Shown: positions 8,740 through 19,416, numbered from the stretch's first letter. The stretch is DNA of 64,000 nucleotides from Selenomonas bovis DSM 23594 (GCF_000381005.1 NZ_KB908380.1:140807-204806), one strand, 5' to 3'. Numbers and translations are program-made. The notes: generated by a model from the sequence alone, not told the origin.

Positions 8740-9465
8740 TCAATTGTCGTAATAGGGCGCGAGCACATCGTCCGCAGCCGACGCGTCATAGGCCGCCTGG
8801 ATGACGACCTTGCCCGTCTGCATCCTGACGTCCGTCACCTTCATGCCGAGCGGCATCTTTCCCTTCTTCACGAGCGGGATGTCGCCGAACACGCTGCCGA
8901 GGCTCGCCTTGCCGAACGGTGCGTTCTTGATGGTGAGGCTCGTCATGTGGAACATGAGCTGGCCGCCGTCGTCGAGCACCGTGCCCGTGAGACGCGCGTC
9001 CGCCATGCGGCCGAATACCTTGACATTCGCCGTGACCGTGACGCCGTCCGACGCGATTGCAACCTCGGTGTTCTCGAGTTTGTCTACCTTGCGCGCGAGG
9101 AGTTCCTTGAGGTTCTCCTCCGTCACGACGCCTGTGAGCGCGAACCTGCCCGCGCGCCTGAGCTCGATATGCTCTCCGCTTGCGAGCGCGCCCATGTCGA
9201 TGCGCAGATCCTCGCCGTCGAGCGCGAGCTCGCTCACGAGGACCTCGCCGAGCCTGCCCTGATGGGCGACGACATGGGCATGGTCCACCTGTCCAAGCAG
9301 GAGCAGCGCACTGGGTGTCGAGGAGAGCTCCGCGCTCACATCGCTCGTGCCGAGACGTTCCTCGATGCGATGCGTGAGCGTCCGCTGTACGACGGCGGGG
9401 AGCACGACCTCCGCGCCGAGCACAGCGGCCGCGAGCAAGAGCGCGAGGATGCCTTTAGATTTCAT
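8740..9465 (-). CDS. LmeA family (DUF2993) phospholipid-binding protein
   Basis: The 241-residue protein has an N-terminal signal or anchor (about residues 4-22) and a beta-rich domain typical of DUF2993, named after mycobacterial LmeA. LmeA-type proteins bind phospholipid at or outside the membrane and aid envelope glycolipid or polysaccharide maturation. The gene starts 11 nt inside the end of prfB, so translation is coupled. It precedes the DUF5693-csaB pair, which supports an envelope role. The exact ligand cannot be read from sequence. Confidence 0.8.
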   Translation of the reverse strand: MKSKGILALLLAAAVLGAEVVLPAVVQRTLTHRIEERLGTSDVSAELSSTPSALLLLGQVDHAHVVAHQGRLGEVLVSELALDGEDLRIDMGALASGEHIELRRAGRFALTGVVTEENLKELLARKVDKLENTEVAIASDGVTVTANVKVFGRMADARLTGTVLDDGGQLMFHMTSLTIKNAPFGKASLGSVFGDIPLVKKGKMPLGMKVTDVRMQTGKVVIQAAYDASAADDVLAPYYDN

Positions 9466-10561
9466 GGTTGGCCTTCGCCGCGAGGTAGGCGCGGATGAAC
9501 GGATCGAGATCGCCGTCCATCACGGCCTGCACGTTGCCCGTCTCCTCGTTCGTGCGGTGGTCCTTGACCATCGTGTAGGGCTGGAATACATAGGAGCGGA
9601 TCTGGCTGCCCCACTCGATCTTCTGCTGATCGCCCTCGAGCTTCGCGAGCTCTTTTTCCTTTTTCTCCTGCTCGAGCTCGAAGAGCTTCGCGCGCAGCAT
9701 CTTGAGGCACTGCTCGCGGTTCTGGAGCTGGGAGCGCTCGTTCTGGCACTGCACGACGATGCCCGTCGGCTCATGCGTCATGCGCACGGCGGACGACGTC
9801 TTGTTGATGTGCTGGCCGCCGGCGCCCGACGCGCGGTAGGTATCGACGCGCACATCGGCCATGTTGATGTCGACCTCGACGGCATCGTCGATCTCCGGCA
9901 TGATGTCGCAGGCCGCGAACGACGTATGACGGCGCGCGTTCGCGTCAAACGGCGAGATGCGCACGAGGCGATGGATGCCCTTCTCCGACTTGAGGAAGCC
10001 GTAGGCGTTATGCCCCTTGATGAAGAGCGTCGCACTCTTGACACCAGCCTCATCGCCGGGCAGCAGGTCTGCCGTCTCGACGGTGAAGCCGTGGCGCTCC
10101 GCCCAGCGGCCGTACATGCGCAGGAGCATCTGCGTCCAGTCCTGCGCCTCCGTGCCGCCCGCGCCCGCGTGGAGCGTGAGGATGGCGTTGTTCGCGTCAT
10201 AGGGGCCGGAGAGCAGCACCTCGAGCTGGAGATTCTCGAGACCATCTGCTACCTTGTCCAGCGCGTCCTTGATCTCCTCCTCGAGCGACTCGTCGCCGTC
10301 CTCCATCGCCATTTCCCAGAGCGTCTGCGCGTCCTCAAACTTCGCCTTGAGGCTTTTGAACTTATCGACGCTGATCTTCACGTCGTTGAGCTCCTGATTG
10401 ATCTTCTGCGCTTCCTCAGCGTCGTCCCAGAACGTCGGCTCGCCCATCTTGTACTCGAGCTCGGCAATCTTCTCCTCTTTCGCCGGCACCTCGAGCGAGA
10501 CCTCCATCTGGTCGAGCTTTTCCTTGAGTTCCCCGAGACGGGGCTTGATATCTTCTAACAT
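9455..10561 (-). CDS. prfB: Peptide chain release factor 2, without the programmed frameshift
   Basis: RF2 (368 residues) releases peptides at UGA and UAA. The anticodon-like SPF motif is at residues 203-205 and the peptidyl-hydrolase GGQ at 248-250. Most bacterial prfB genes need a +1 frameshift at an in-frame UGA near codon 26; here that position reads CTC GAG inside one continuous frame from ATG 10561 (AGGA 5 nt upstream). The N-terminal alignment shows nothing missing, so the autoregulatory frameshift has been lost or was never present. It lies 46 nt downstream of secA, a common pairing in Firmicutes, and overlaps the LmeA-like gene. Confidence 0.97.
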   Translation of the reverse strand: MLEDIKPRLGELKEKLDQMEVSLEVPAKEEKIAELEYKMGEPTFWDDAEEAQKINQELNDVKISVDKFKSLKAKFEDAQTLWEMAMEDGDESLEEEIKDALDKVADGLENLQLEVLLSGPYDANNAILTLHAGAGGTEAQDWTQMLLRMYGRWAERHGFTVETADLLPGDEAGVKSATLFIKGHNAYGFLKSEKGIHRLVRISPFDANARRHTSFAACDIMPEIDDAVEVDINMADVRVDTYRASGAGGQHINKTSSAVRMTHEPTGIVVQCQNERSQLQNREQCLKMLRAKLFELEQEKKEKELAKLEGDQQKIEWGSQIRSYVFQPYTMVKDHRTNEETGNVQAVMDGDLDPFIRAYLAAKANHEI

Positions 10562-10607
10562 TGCATTCCTTTCTATATATATACGGGCTGTCGTGGAGAT
10601 GCGCGCG

Positions 10608-13205
<2,598 letters not shown>

Positions 13206-13345
13206 AAAGAACCACTCCTCATATATCCATCGAACTGCGCACAAGCTGCCACCGCCTGGAGAGCGTGCGCCCGTCTCGCAGCAAATATAGCCAAGCGCGC
13301 CTTTCCCTTGCGCGCGTGAGACTCACTAAACAAACCCATTTATTG

Positions 13346-13374
13346 ATTTTATCAGACAGTATTATAGAAGTCAA
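13346..13374 (-). promoter_or_regulatory. secA promoter
   Basis: Minus-strand TTGACT (13374-13369) and TAAAAT (13351-13346) are 17 bp apart. The roughly 135-nt leader that follows contains an imperfect GCGCGC-type hairpin near 13300 but no recognised riboswitch or secM-like reading frame. Confidence 0.7.
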
Positions 13375-13398
13375 TCAGCCCCGGCGAAGTACGCGCCT

Positions 13399-13434
13399 CC
13401 AAGAAAAAAAGCTGCCGCAGGAAACATCCCGCGG
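13399..13434 (-). terminator. Orphan minus-strand terminator upstream of the secA promoter
   Basis: Minus-strand CTGCCGCGGGA-loop-CCTGCGGCAG is followed by CTTTTTTTC, a textbook intrinsic terminator. No minus-strand gene lies upstream of it for 2 kb; only plus-strand genes do. It may end an unseen antisense or small RNA, or insulate secA. Confidence 0.6.
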
Positions 13435-13506
13435 CAGGCAGAGAGAAAAGATCGCTTTATCACCAAATCACTGTCACGAAAAGCCCTCTTTATCCTATAA
13501 AGCATA

Positions 13507-13535
13507 TTGACATGCTATGTATAGTACTGTATGAT
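13507..13535 (+). promoter_or_regulatory. Strong promoter for the binding protein-mmuM unit
   Basis: TTGACA (13507-13512) and TATGAT (13530-13535) are spaced 17 bp apart. The start would fall near 13542, about 40 nt before ATG 13582. The segment 13440-13506 between the orphan terminator and this promoter shows no further feature. Confidence 0.75.
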
Positions 13536-13581
13536 GATGCTATCATCCTGTTAGAGAATCAGATTGCGAGGTGTTCATCCG

Positions 13582-14385
13582 ATGAAGAAACTTTTCTTAC
13601 TGAGCCTTGCCGCATGCTTGCTCGGCGCGCTGGCGATGACGGCGGGCTGCGGCAGCGCGCCAGACAGCGCGGATACGCAGGCGACGGAGCCGCAGGTGCT
13701 GCGCGTGGGCATGGACGCGAGCTATCCGCCGTTCGGCTCGCAGAACCAGGAGACCAAGGACTACGAGGGATTCGACGTCGATATCATCCGCGCCATCGCG
13801 GCGGAAGAAGGCTTCGCTGTCGAGATCAGCAACCGTTCTTTCGATGGCCTGGTCCCGGCGCTGCAGGCCAGGGAAATCGATGTCGCCATCAACGACATCA
13901 CAATCACCGACGACCGCAGGCAGTCCGTGGACTTCTCCCAGCCGTACTACATCGCAGGGCTCGGCGTCGTCGTCCGCGCGGACAACGACACGATCCACAC
14001 GGCCGAGGATCTGCAGGGCAAGACGCTCGGCGTCTCGATCGGCTCGACGGGCGAAGAGGCGGCGCGCAAGATCCCAGGTGCCGATGTCCGCGTCTTCAAC
14101 GCCATCAACGAGGCGTTCCTCGAGGTGCAGAACGGCGGCGTCGACGCCGTCGTCAACGATATCCCGACGAACGAATACTATGTGAGCCACACGGGCAGCA
14201 AGCGCGTGCGCACGGCAGAGGTGGCCCTGACGAAAGAAGATCTCGGCATCGCCGTGCGCAAGGGGAATCATGCACTGCTCGCGAAAATCGATGACGGACT
14301 CGCAAAAATCAAAGCGAACGGCAGATTCGCAGAAATCTATGAAAAATGGTTTGGCAAACAGCCGCCGCAGGAACTCCTGCAGTGA
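13582..14385 (+). CDS. Polar amino-acid ABC transporter substrate-binding lipoprotein (orphan)
   Basis: The 267-residue protein has a lipoprotein signal (residues 1-23) ending LAMTAGC, with Cys23 as the lipidation site, and a type-3 periplasmic binding fold. LRVGMDASYPPFG, GFDVDIIRAI, DGLVPALQA and VDAVVNDIPTN are the familiar GlnH/ArtJ signatures. No permease or ATPase gene is adjacent; the nearest are glnP and glnQ at 19.9-21.3 kb, which already have their own binding protein. It lies 24 nt before a homocysteine S-methyltransferase gene, suggesting a methionine-related ligand such as S-methylmethionine, by inference only. ATG 13582 has GAGGTG upstream. Confidence 0.88.
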   Translation: MKKLFLLSLAACLLGALAMTAGCGSAPDSADTQATEPQVLRVGMDASYPPFGSQNQETKDYEGFDVDIIRAIAAEEGFAVEISNRSFDGLVPALQAREIDVAINDITITDDRRQSVDFSQPYYIAGLGVVVRADNDTIHTAEDLQGKTLGVSIGSTGEEAARKIPGADVRVFNAINEAFLEVQNGGVDAVVNDIPTNEYYVSHTGSKRVRTAEVALTKEDLGIAVRKGNHALLAKIDDGLAKIKANGRFAEIYEKWFGKQPPQELLQ

Positions 14386-14409
14386 GGCGGACGGAGAGGA
14401 GAAGACACC

Positions 14410-15351
14410 ATGAATACGATTGCACGCGATTTAGCGGACTATCCGCTGCTCGTGCTCGACGGCGCCTTTGGCACGGAGCTCGCGCGCCGCGGCTTTGACA
14501 CGAACGATGCGCTTTGGTCCGCCAAGGCGCTTTTCGAGAAGCCGGAGCTCGTCGAGGCCGTCCACCGCGATTACTACGAGGCAGGAGCAGACGTTTCGAC
14601 GAGTGCGAGCTATCAGGCGACCATCGAGGGCTTTGAAAAGAAGGGATTTTCACGCGACCAGGCCAAAGAACTCATCACGCGCTCGGTCCGCCTCGTGCAG
14701 CGGGCACGCGATGCGTTCTGGCAGCAGGCGGCGAAGCGGCCAGGCCGGCCGCAGCCGCTCGTCGCCGCCTCGGTCGGCCCCTACGGCGCGTATCTTGCCG
14801 ACGGCTCGGAGTATCGCGGCGACTACAAGGCGAGCCGCGCGGAGCTCGCGGATTTCCATGCGGAGCGCCTCGCGCTCCTCTGTGGGGCGCAGCCGGATCT
14901 TCTGGCCTGCGAGACGCTGCCGCTGCTCGACGAGGCGCGCGCCATCCTCACCGACCTGCGCCGCCATCCGGAGACTGTGGCTTGGATCTCCTTTTCGTGC
15001 AGGGATGACGCGCATACCTGCGGCGGCGATGCGATTGCCGACTGCGCGCGGCTGCTCGACAAAGAGCCCCAGGTCGCGGCCATCGGCGTCAACTGCACGG
15101 CCCCCCAGCATGTGGCGGGCCTCATCCGCCAGATCCGTCAGCATACGGCAAAGCCCATCGTCGTCTATCCAAACACCGGGGAAACGTACGATGCCGTAAC
15201 GAAGACATGGCACGGCAGCCCGACGCCGTACGGCGACTTCGTGCGCGCGTGGTACGCGGCGGGCGCGCGCCTGATCGGCGGCTGCTGCCGCACGACACCA
15301 GACGATATCCGCGGTATCGCCGCCTTCCGCGCCGAATTGCAGCGCGGCTGA
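14410..15351 (+). CDS. mmuM: Homocysteine S-methyltransferase
   Basis: The 313-residue protein is a single homocysteine-methyltransferase domain. The zinc ligands are visible in GVNC (mid-protein) and in the IGGCC pair near the C-terminus. VLDGAFGTELARRG opens the barrel and is typical of MmuM. The reaction transfers a methyl group from S-methylmethionine or a similar donor to homocysteine, giving methionine without cobalamin or folate domains. The protein is cytoplasmic. It follows the solute-binding gene by 24 nt and should share its promoter at 13507, so uptake and use of the methyl donor may be coupled. Confidence 0.88.
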   Translation: MNTIARDLADYPLLVLDGAFGTELARRGFDTNDALWSAKALFEKPELVEAVHRDYYEAGADVSTSASYQATIEGFEKKGFSRDQAKELITRSVRLVQRARDAFWQQAAKRPGRPQPLVAASVGPYGAYLADGSEYRGDYKASRAELADFHAERLALLCGAQPDLLACETLPLLDEARAILTDLRRHPETVAWISFSCRDDAHTCGGDAIADCARLLDKEPQVAAIGVNCTAPQHVAGLIRQIRQHTAKPIVVYPNTGETYDAVTKTWHGSPTPYGDFVRAWYAAGARLIGGCCRTTPDDIRGIAAFRAELQRG

Positions 15352-15430
15352 GCGCAGCGCGCAGCCATCCCCTGCGATGGCGCTATACCATATTCGCACA
15401 GCAGACGTTTATGCTCGTACTTTGCACACA

Positions 15431-15460
15431 AAAAGCGACACCGCGCAGGTGCCGCTTTTT
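15431..15460. terminator. Bidirectional terminator after mmuM
   Basis: AAAAGCG-A-CACC pairs with GGTG-C-CGCTTTTT around a GCGCA loop. T-runs on both strands fit the convergent mmuM and glcF genes. The next bases, GCTATGTAATCC, resemble the motif that follows the hairpins at the right window edge. Confidence 0.75.
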
Positions 15461-15567
15461 GCTATGTAATCCTCAATCAGGTGCAGCGGAAAGCGCGCGC
15501 TGACGGTGCACTGCAAAAGACAATGACGGGGTCGCCTCGCGGCGTCTCCAACCACTTCCCCATCATC

Positions 15568-15599
15568 AAAAAAGGAGACAGCGCCTTTCCCCTGTCTCC
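15568..15599 (-). terminator. Terminator of the glcD-glcF unit
   Basis: On the minus strand GGAGACAG and CTGTCTCC pair, then TTTTTTG follows, 18 nt after the glcF stop codon. Confidence 0.8.
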
Positions 15600-15616
15600 T
15601 GTCGATATTTTGTCAA

Positions 15617-16936
15617 TCACTCGAAGCCGCCGGCATGGTAGGACGCTGCGAGCAGCTGGATCGGATGATAGACTACCTGCGGCAGCTTGCGGTGGATGAT
15701 GCCGTCCGTGATGTGCATGCGGCAGCTCGGGCAGCTCGTCGCGACGTAGTCGGCGTGCGTCGCCGCGATGTTGTCGCACTTCCTGTCGTTGATCTTGCGG
15801 CTCATCTCGTAATGCGCCATGCAGAAGGAGCCGCCGGAGCCGCAGCAGCGGTCGTGTTCCTTCATCTCGCGGAACGTGAGCCCCGGGATGGATTTCAGGA
15901 CCTCGCGCGGCTGCGCGGTGATGCCGAGGCCGCGCACCATGTGGCACGGATCGTGCATCGTGACGACCTTGTCGACGTTGCCGAGCATGTCCTTCCGATA
16001 GCCCCTTTCTACGAGCAGCTCGCTGATCTCGCGCACCTTCGCCGCCATCTTCTCGGCGCGCGCCCTCCACGCAGGATCGTCGCTGAGCCACCCGGGATAG
16101 TGCTTGAGCGCCTCGACGCAGGAGCCGCAGGCACCGACGATGTAATCGACGTCGAGATGCTCGAACACCTCGATCGTATGCTTCGCCATCTCGTTTGCCA
16201 GCGCGAACTCGCCGGAGACGTGGACGGGCGTGCCGCAGCAATGCTGCTTCGGCGGCAGGATGATCTCGACCTCATTGGCGCGCAGGACGTCGATGACGGC
16301 CTTGCCGATGTCCGTGTACATGTAGTTGATCGTGCAGCCCGTGAAGAAGGCAACGCGGTACTTCGGATGCGGGCAGGCGATGACCTCTGGATACTGGCTG
16401 CGGAGCGGCTTTGCCGCGAGCGGCGGCGTCGCGCGCTCAGAATCCATGCCCGGCATCGGCAGGCGTGAGACGACGGCGTTCTTGCCGGGGATTTCCTTGA
16501 ACGTCATCCAGCCGAACATGCCGCCGAGCTTGAGCGCTGCATCGAAGAGCGAGCGGTTGGCGAGCAGACGGAAAACGTTCTTCTTGACAGGATGAAGCCC
16601 GCGCGCCTTGACGGCCGCGTTCCGCGCGCGCAGGATGAGCTCATCCGCCTCGACGCCGCAGGGGCAGTTCGCCGCGCAGCTCTTGCAATTGAGGCACATC
16701 GCCATGATGTGATCGAAATTTTTCGATACGGGCAGTCTCCCCGAGAGGACGCCCTGCATGAGGGAAATCTTGCCGCGCGCGACCATCTGCTCCTGATGCG
16801 TCTCGCGGTAGATGGGGCAGACTGCCTGGCAGTTGCCGCACTTCATGCAGTTCGCCATCGCGTCATCGAGATCTGCGAGCAACGTGGCGTCCTGTGCATT
16901 GAGATCGGCTGCCGTTATTTTCTTCTCCTCTGACAT
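15617..16936 (-). CDS. Iron-sulfur subunit of an FAD-linked 2-hydroxyacid oxidase (GlcF-like)
   Basis: The 439-residue protein carries two ferredoxin-type 4Fe-4S motifs near the N-terminus (CMKCGNCQAVCP and CLNCKSCAANCP) and two CCG cysteine-rich domains (CCGTPVH and CCGSGGSF). This is the GlcF/LutA architecture. It should pass electrons from the FAD subunit to an acceptor at the membrane. The ATG comes one base after the glcD stop, with the ribosome site GGAGAG inside the end of glcD, so the pair is coupled. Glycolate or D-lactate is the likely substrate; sequence alone does not decide, though lactate fits an anaerobic fermenter. Confidence 0.9.
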   Translation of the reverse strand: MSEEKKITAADLNAQDATLLADLDDAMANCMKCGNCQAVCPIYRETHQEQMVARGKISLMQGVLSGRLPVSKNFDHIMAMCLNCKSCAANCPCGVEADELILRARNAAVKARGLHPVKKNVFRLLANRSLFDAALKLGGMFGWMTFKEIPGKNAVVSRLPMPGMDSERATPPLAAKPLRSQYPEVIACPHPKYRVAFFTGCTINYMYTDIGKAVIDVLRANEVEIILPPKQHCCGTPVHVSGEFALANEMAKHTIEVFEHLDVDYIVGACGSCVEALKHYPGWLSDDPAWRARAEKMAAKVREISELLVERGYRKDMLGNVDKVVTMHDPCHMVRGLGITAQPREVLKSIPGLTFREMKEHDRCCGSGGSFCMAHYEMSRKINDRKCDNIAATHADYVATSCPSCRMHITDGIIHRKLPQVVYHPIQLLAASYHAGGFE

Positions 16937-16937
16937 A

Positions 16938-18323
16938 TCAGCACTCTCCTAACAGCTTTCCGGGGTTCAAGATGAGATTCGGATCGAGCGCACGCTTGAT
17001 GCTCCGCATCGCCTCCATGCCTTCCTTGCCGTGCTGGAGCTCCATCCAGGGGAGCTTGCCGAGGCCGATGCCGTGCTCGCCGGAGAGCGTGCCGCCGAGG
17101 CTGACGGCGCCGCGGAAGATATCGTCCATCGCCGCGCGCACGCGCTTCGTCTCGTCCTCATCACGCAGGTCGCAGACGATGGTCGGATGCATATTGCCGT
17201 CGCCCGCATGACCGAACGTGCCGATCGTCATATTGTGCTCCTTGGCGGCTTTCTTGATGATGTTGAGGAATGCCGGAATCTTGCTGCGCGGAACGGTCGC
17301 GTCCTCGACGAACGTCGTCGGGCGGAGCTTGGCGAGGCAGGGGAGCGCCATGCGGCGCGCCGTCCAGAGCTGCTCTTTGTGAGCGGGATCGCGCGCGAGC
17401 GTGACCTCGCGGGCGTTGTTTTCCTCGAGGACCTCCATGACCTTTTTCGCATCATCCTCGACGATGACGGGATGGCCGTCGACCTCGATGAGCAGGATGG
17501 CATCCGCATCCGTCGGCAGGCCGACATGCATGAAATCCTCCACGGTGCGAATGGTTGCGTTGTCGAGGATCTCGAGCGTCGCGGGGATGATCTTCGCCGC
17601 GATGATGCCCGAGACAGCCCGTCCGGCATCCTCGATCGTATCGAAAATGGCGACCATGCTCTTCTGCGCCTGCGGCGCCGGTACGAGCTTCAGGAGCGCC
17701 TTCGTCACGATGCCGAGCGTCCCCTCCGAGCCCGTGAAGAGCTTCGTCATATCGTAGCCGGAGACATCCTTGACATTCTTGCCGCCCGTGTGCAGCACGT
17801 CGCCGTTCGCGAGAACGACTTCGAGCCCCTGCACGTAGTTTTTCGTGATGCCGTACTTGAGCCCGCGGAGCCCGCCGGAGTTCTCCGCGATCGTCCCGCC
17901 GAGACTCGCCGTCTTGACCGTGCCGGGATCCGGCGGATAGATGAGGCCGTACTGCGCGATGTGATCGTTGATGTCCTGTACGATCACGCCCGCCTCGACC
18001 TCCGCGATGAGGTTCTCGAGATCGACGTCGATGATCTTGTTGAACCGCAGCATCAAGAGGACGATGCCGCCCTTCAGAGGTGCCGTCCCCGCCGAGAGAT
18101 TCGTGCCCGAGCCGCGCGTGTAGACCGGCACGCGGTTCGCGTTCGCCAGCTTCATGATCCGGGAGACTTCCTCCGTCGTACCGGGACTCACGACGACATC
18201 CGGCAGATACGTATGGCCCGGCGTTGCGTCATAGGAGTACGCATAGAGATCCTCCTGGGATGTCTGCACGTATTCGCTCCCAACGATTTTTTTCAGCTCT
18301 TCGATCAGTTCTTCTTTGCTCAT
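16938..18323 (-). CDS. FAD-binding 2-hydroxyacid oxidase (GlcD / D-lactate dehydrogenase family)
   Basis: The 461-residue protein has an FAD_binding_4 (PCMH) domain at about residues 40-220, with the pyrophosphate loop TRGSGTNLSAG and the GTIAENSGGLRGLKYG segment. A C-terminal FAD-oxidase domain contains FGHAGDGNMHPT and SGEHGIGLGK. It oxidises a D-2-hydroxyacid to the 2-oxoacid. I set the start at ATG 18323, 7 nt after AGGAGAG; the open frame continues upstream into an unrelated leader. The leader is long, with a hairpin-forming repeat element (18388-18556) between promoter and gene. Its partner GlcF-like subunit is directly downstream. Confidence 0.9.
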   Translation of the reverse strand: MSKEELIEELKKIVGSEYVQTSQEDLYAYSYDATPGHTYLPDVVVSPGTTEEVSRIMKLANANRVPVYTRGSGTNLSAGTAPLKGGIVLLMLRFNKIIDVDLENLIAEVEAGVIVQDINDHIAQYGLIYPPDPGTVKTASLGGTIAENSGGLRGLKYGITKNYVQGLEVVLANGDVLHTGGKNVKDVSGYDMTKLFTGSEGTLGIVTKALLKLVPAPQAQKSMVAIFDTIEDAGRAVSGIIAAKIIPATLEILDNATIRTVEDFMHVGLPTDADAILLIEVDGHPVIVEDDAKKVMEVLEENNAREVTLARDPAHKEQLWTARRMALPCLAKLRPTTFVEDATVPRSKIPAFLNIIKKAAKEHNMTIGTFGHAGDGNMHPTIVCDLRDEDETKRVRAAMDDIFRGAVSLGGTLSGEHGIGLGKLPWMELQHGKEGMEAMRSIKRALDPNLILNPGKLLGEC

Positions 18324-18387
18324 CTCTTTACTCTCCTCTTTCAGAATCATGGATTCCACCAAGGCTTCCCTGCCAATCCACTCCATA

Positions 18388-18556
18388 TCCTTAGGGAACC
18401 ACTGGTTAATTCAGCACTCCGTCTTCACGCGTCTGCACTGTCCTCTCGTCGTCAACAAATCCTCAGCGTCGCATCGGCTACGCCTGCGGTTTGTCTCCGA
18501 AGAGTACAGCGCATCCACGTAAACCCGGAGCACCTCATTTAATCAGCGATTCCCTA
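18388..18556. repeat. MITE-like palindromic element with about 30-bp inverted ends
   Basis: The left end reads TTAGGGAACCACTGGTTAAT and the right end, reverse-complemented, reads CTAGGGAATCGCTGATTAAA. Both ends continue into a GCNCTCCG-type block. Inner segments also pair (TCTGCACTGTCCTCT with AGAGTACAGCGCAT), so the whole element can fold into one long stem. It has no reading frame. Shorter relatives occur at 21532-21578 and 41731-41789. It lies in the transcribed leader of glcD. Confidence 0.7.
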
Positions 18557-18593
18557 GGCATCATTTTATCTTATCTAGATGCCGTTTTATATT

Positions 18594-18622
18594 ATTATCC
18601 CTATTTTTGCTATTGTTGTCAA
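18594..18622 (-). promoter_or_regulatory. Promoter of the glcD-glcF unit
   Basis: Minus-strand TTGACA (18622-18617) and GATAAT (18599-18594) have a 17-bp spacer in AT-rich DNA. Transcription would begin near 18587 and run about 260 nt through the MITE-like element before reaching glcD. Confidence 0.7.
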
Positions 18623-18707
18623 TTTTTTATTTTAGAATACGCTGTTTGTACGAACTGCGCAGGCTTGCGTTGCGCTTCGGAGAGAACGCGAGATCATGCC
18701 GCACACC

Positions 18708-18738
18708 AAAAACTGCCGCAGGAATCTTCCTGCGGCAG
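18708..18738 (-). terminator. Terminator of hpf
   Basis: CTGCCGCAGGA and TCCTGCGGCAG pair perfectly around a four-base loop, followed on the minus strand by TTTTTGG. The rest of 18623-18790 shows no other feature. Confidence 0.85.
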
Positions 18739-18790
18739 TCTGCCCCGCGACGGGGGAAATGGTAAAACTCACCCTTACAGCGAGCGATGT

Positions 18791-19345
18791 TCAGTTACCG
18801 GACTCGATGAGGCCGTAATTGCCATCGTTGCGGCGATAGACGACGTTGACCTCCTCCGTCTCGGCATCACGGAACACGAAGAAATTATGGTCGAGCAGAT
18901 TCATCTGCATGATGGCTTCCTGCACATCCATCGGCTTCACGACGAAGCGCTTCGTCTTGACCACGGGGTACTCAGGGCTCGCATCGCGCTGATCGACGGG
19001 ATGCTCCTTCTCCTGCGCCTCGATGACCTCGGTCTTGAGGCTGCCGCCGCGCAGACGGCGCGAGAGCTTCGTCTTCTGTTTATGGATCTGGCGCTCGAGC
19101 TTCTCGACGACGAGGTCGATGGAGGTGTACATATCCATCGTAGCTTCCTCGCCGCGCAGGACGATGCCGCCCTGGATGGGCACCGTCACCTCGACGATAT
19201 GACGTCCTTTCGATACGGTGAGGAGCACAGTGATCTCGCCGACATGCTCAAAGTATTTCGTGACTTTGCCCACGCGCTTCTCCACATACTCGCGAAGCGA
19301 AGGAGTGATCTCGATGTTTTTTCCTCTTACAGTGAATGTTGCCAT
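18791..19345 (-). CDS. hpf: Ribosome hibernation promoting factor, long form
   Basis: This 184-residue long-form HPF has an N-terminal S30AE domain (about residues 1-100, beginning ATFTVRGKNIEITPSLREYV). A linker leads to the C-terminal dimerisation domain (about 125-184) with VVKTKRFVVKPMDVQEAIMQMNLLDHNFFVFR-type conservation. It binds 70S ribosomes in stationary phase and joins them as 100S dimers. ATG 19345 lies 9 nt after AAGGGG; an ATG at 19354 is too close to it. A near-perfect sigma-H-type promoter (19390-19416) precedes it, and B. subtilis hpf is known to be sigma-H dependent. Confidence 0.95.
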   Translation of the reverse strand: MATFTVRGKNIEITPSLREYVEKRVGKVTKYFEHVGEITVLLTVSKGRHIVEVTVPIQGGIVLRGEEATMDMYTSIDLVVEKLERQIHKQKTKLSRRLRGGSLKTEVIEAQEKEHPVDQRDASPEYPVVKTKRFVVKPMDVQEAIMQMNLLDHNFFVFRDAETEEVNVVYRRNDGNYGLIESGN

Positions 19346-19389
19346 AAGACACATCCCCTTTCTTATGTTCCTGTGCTTATGCTATACCT

Positions 19390-19416
19390 ATTCGCCAAGC
19401 GGCGGGGAATTCCTGC
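19390..19416 (-). promoter_or_regulatory. Sigma-H-type promoter of hpf
   Basis: Minus-strand GCAGGAATT (19416-19408), an 11-bp spacer, then GGCGAAT (19396-19390) agrees with the B. subtilis sigma-H consensus RnAGGAwWW-N11/12-RnnGAAT. The predicted start is about 38 nt before ATG 19345. A sigma-H-like factor is encoded at 62303-62998. Confidence 0.5.

Noticed and set aside
13206..13345. secM-like arrest peptide in the secA leader
   Set aside because: The only open frame is the upstream extension of secA itself and has no arrest-like motif or signal sequence.
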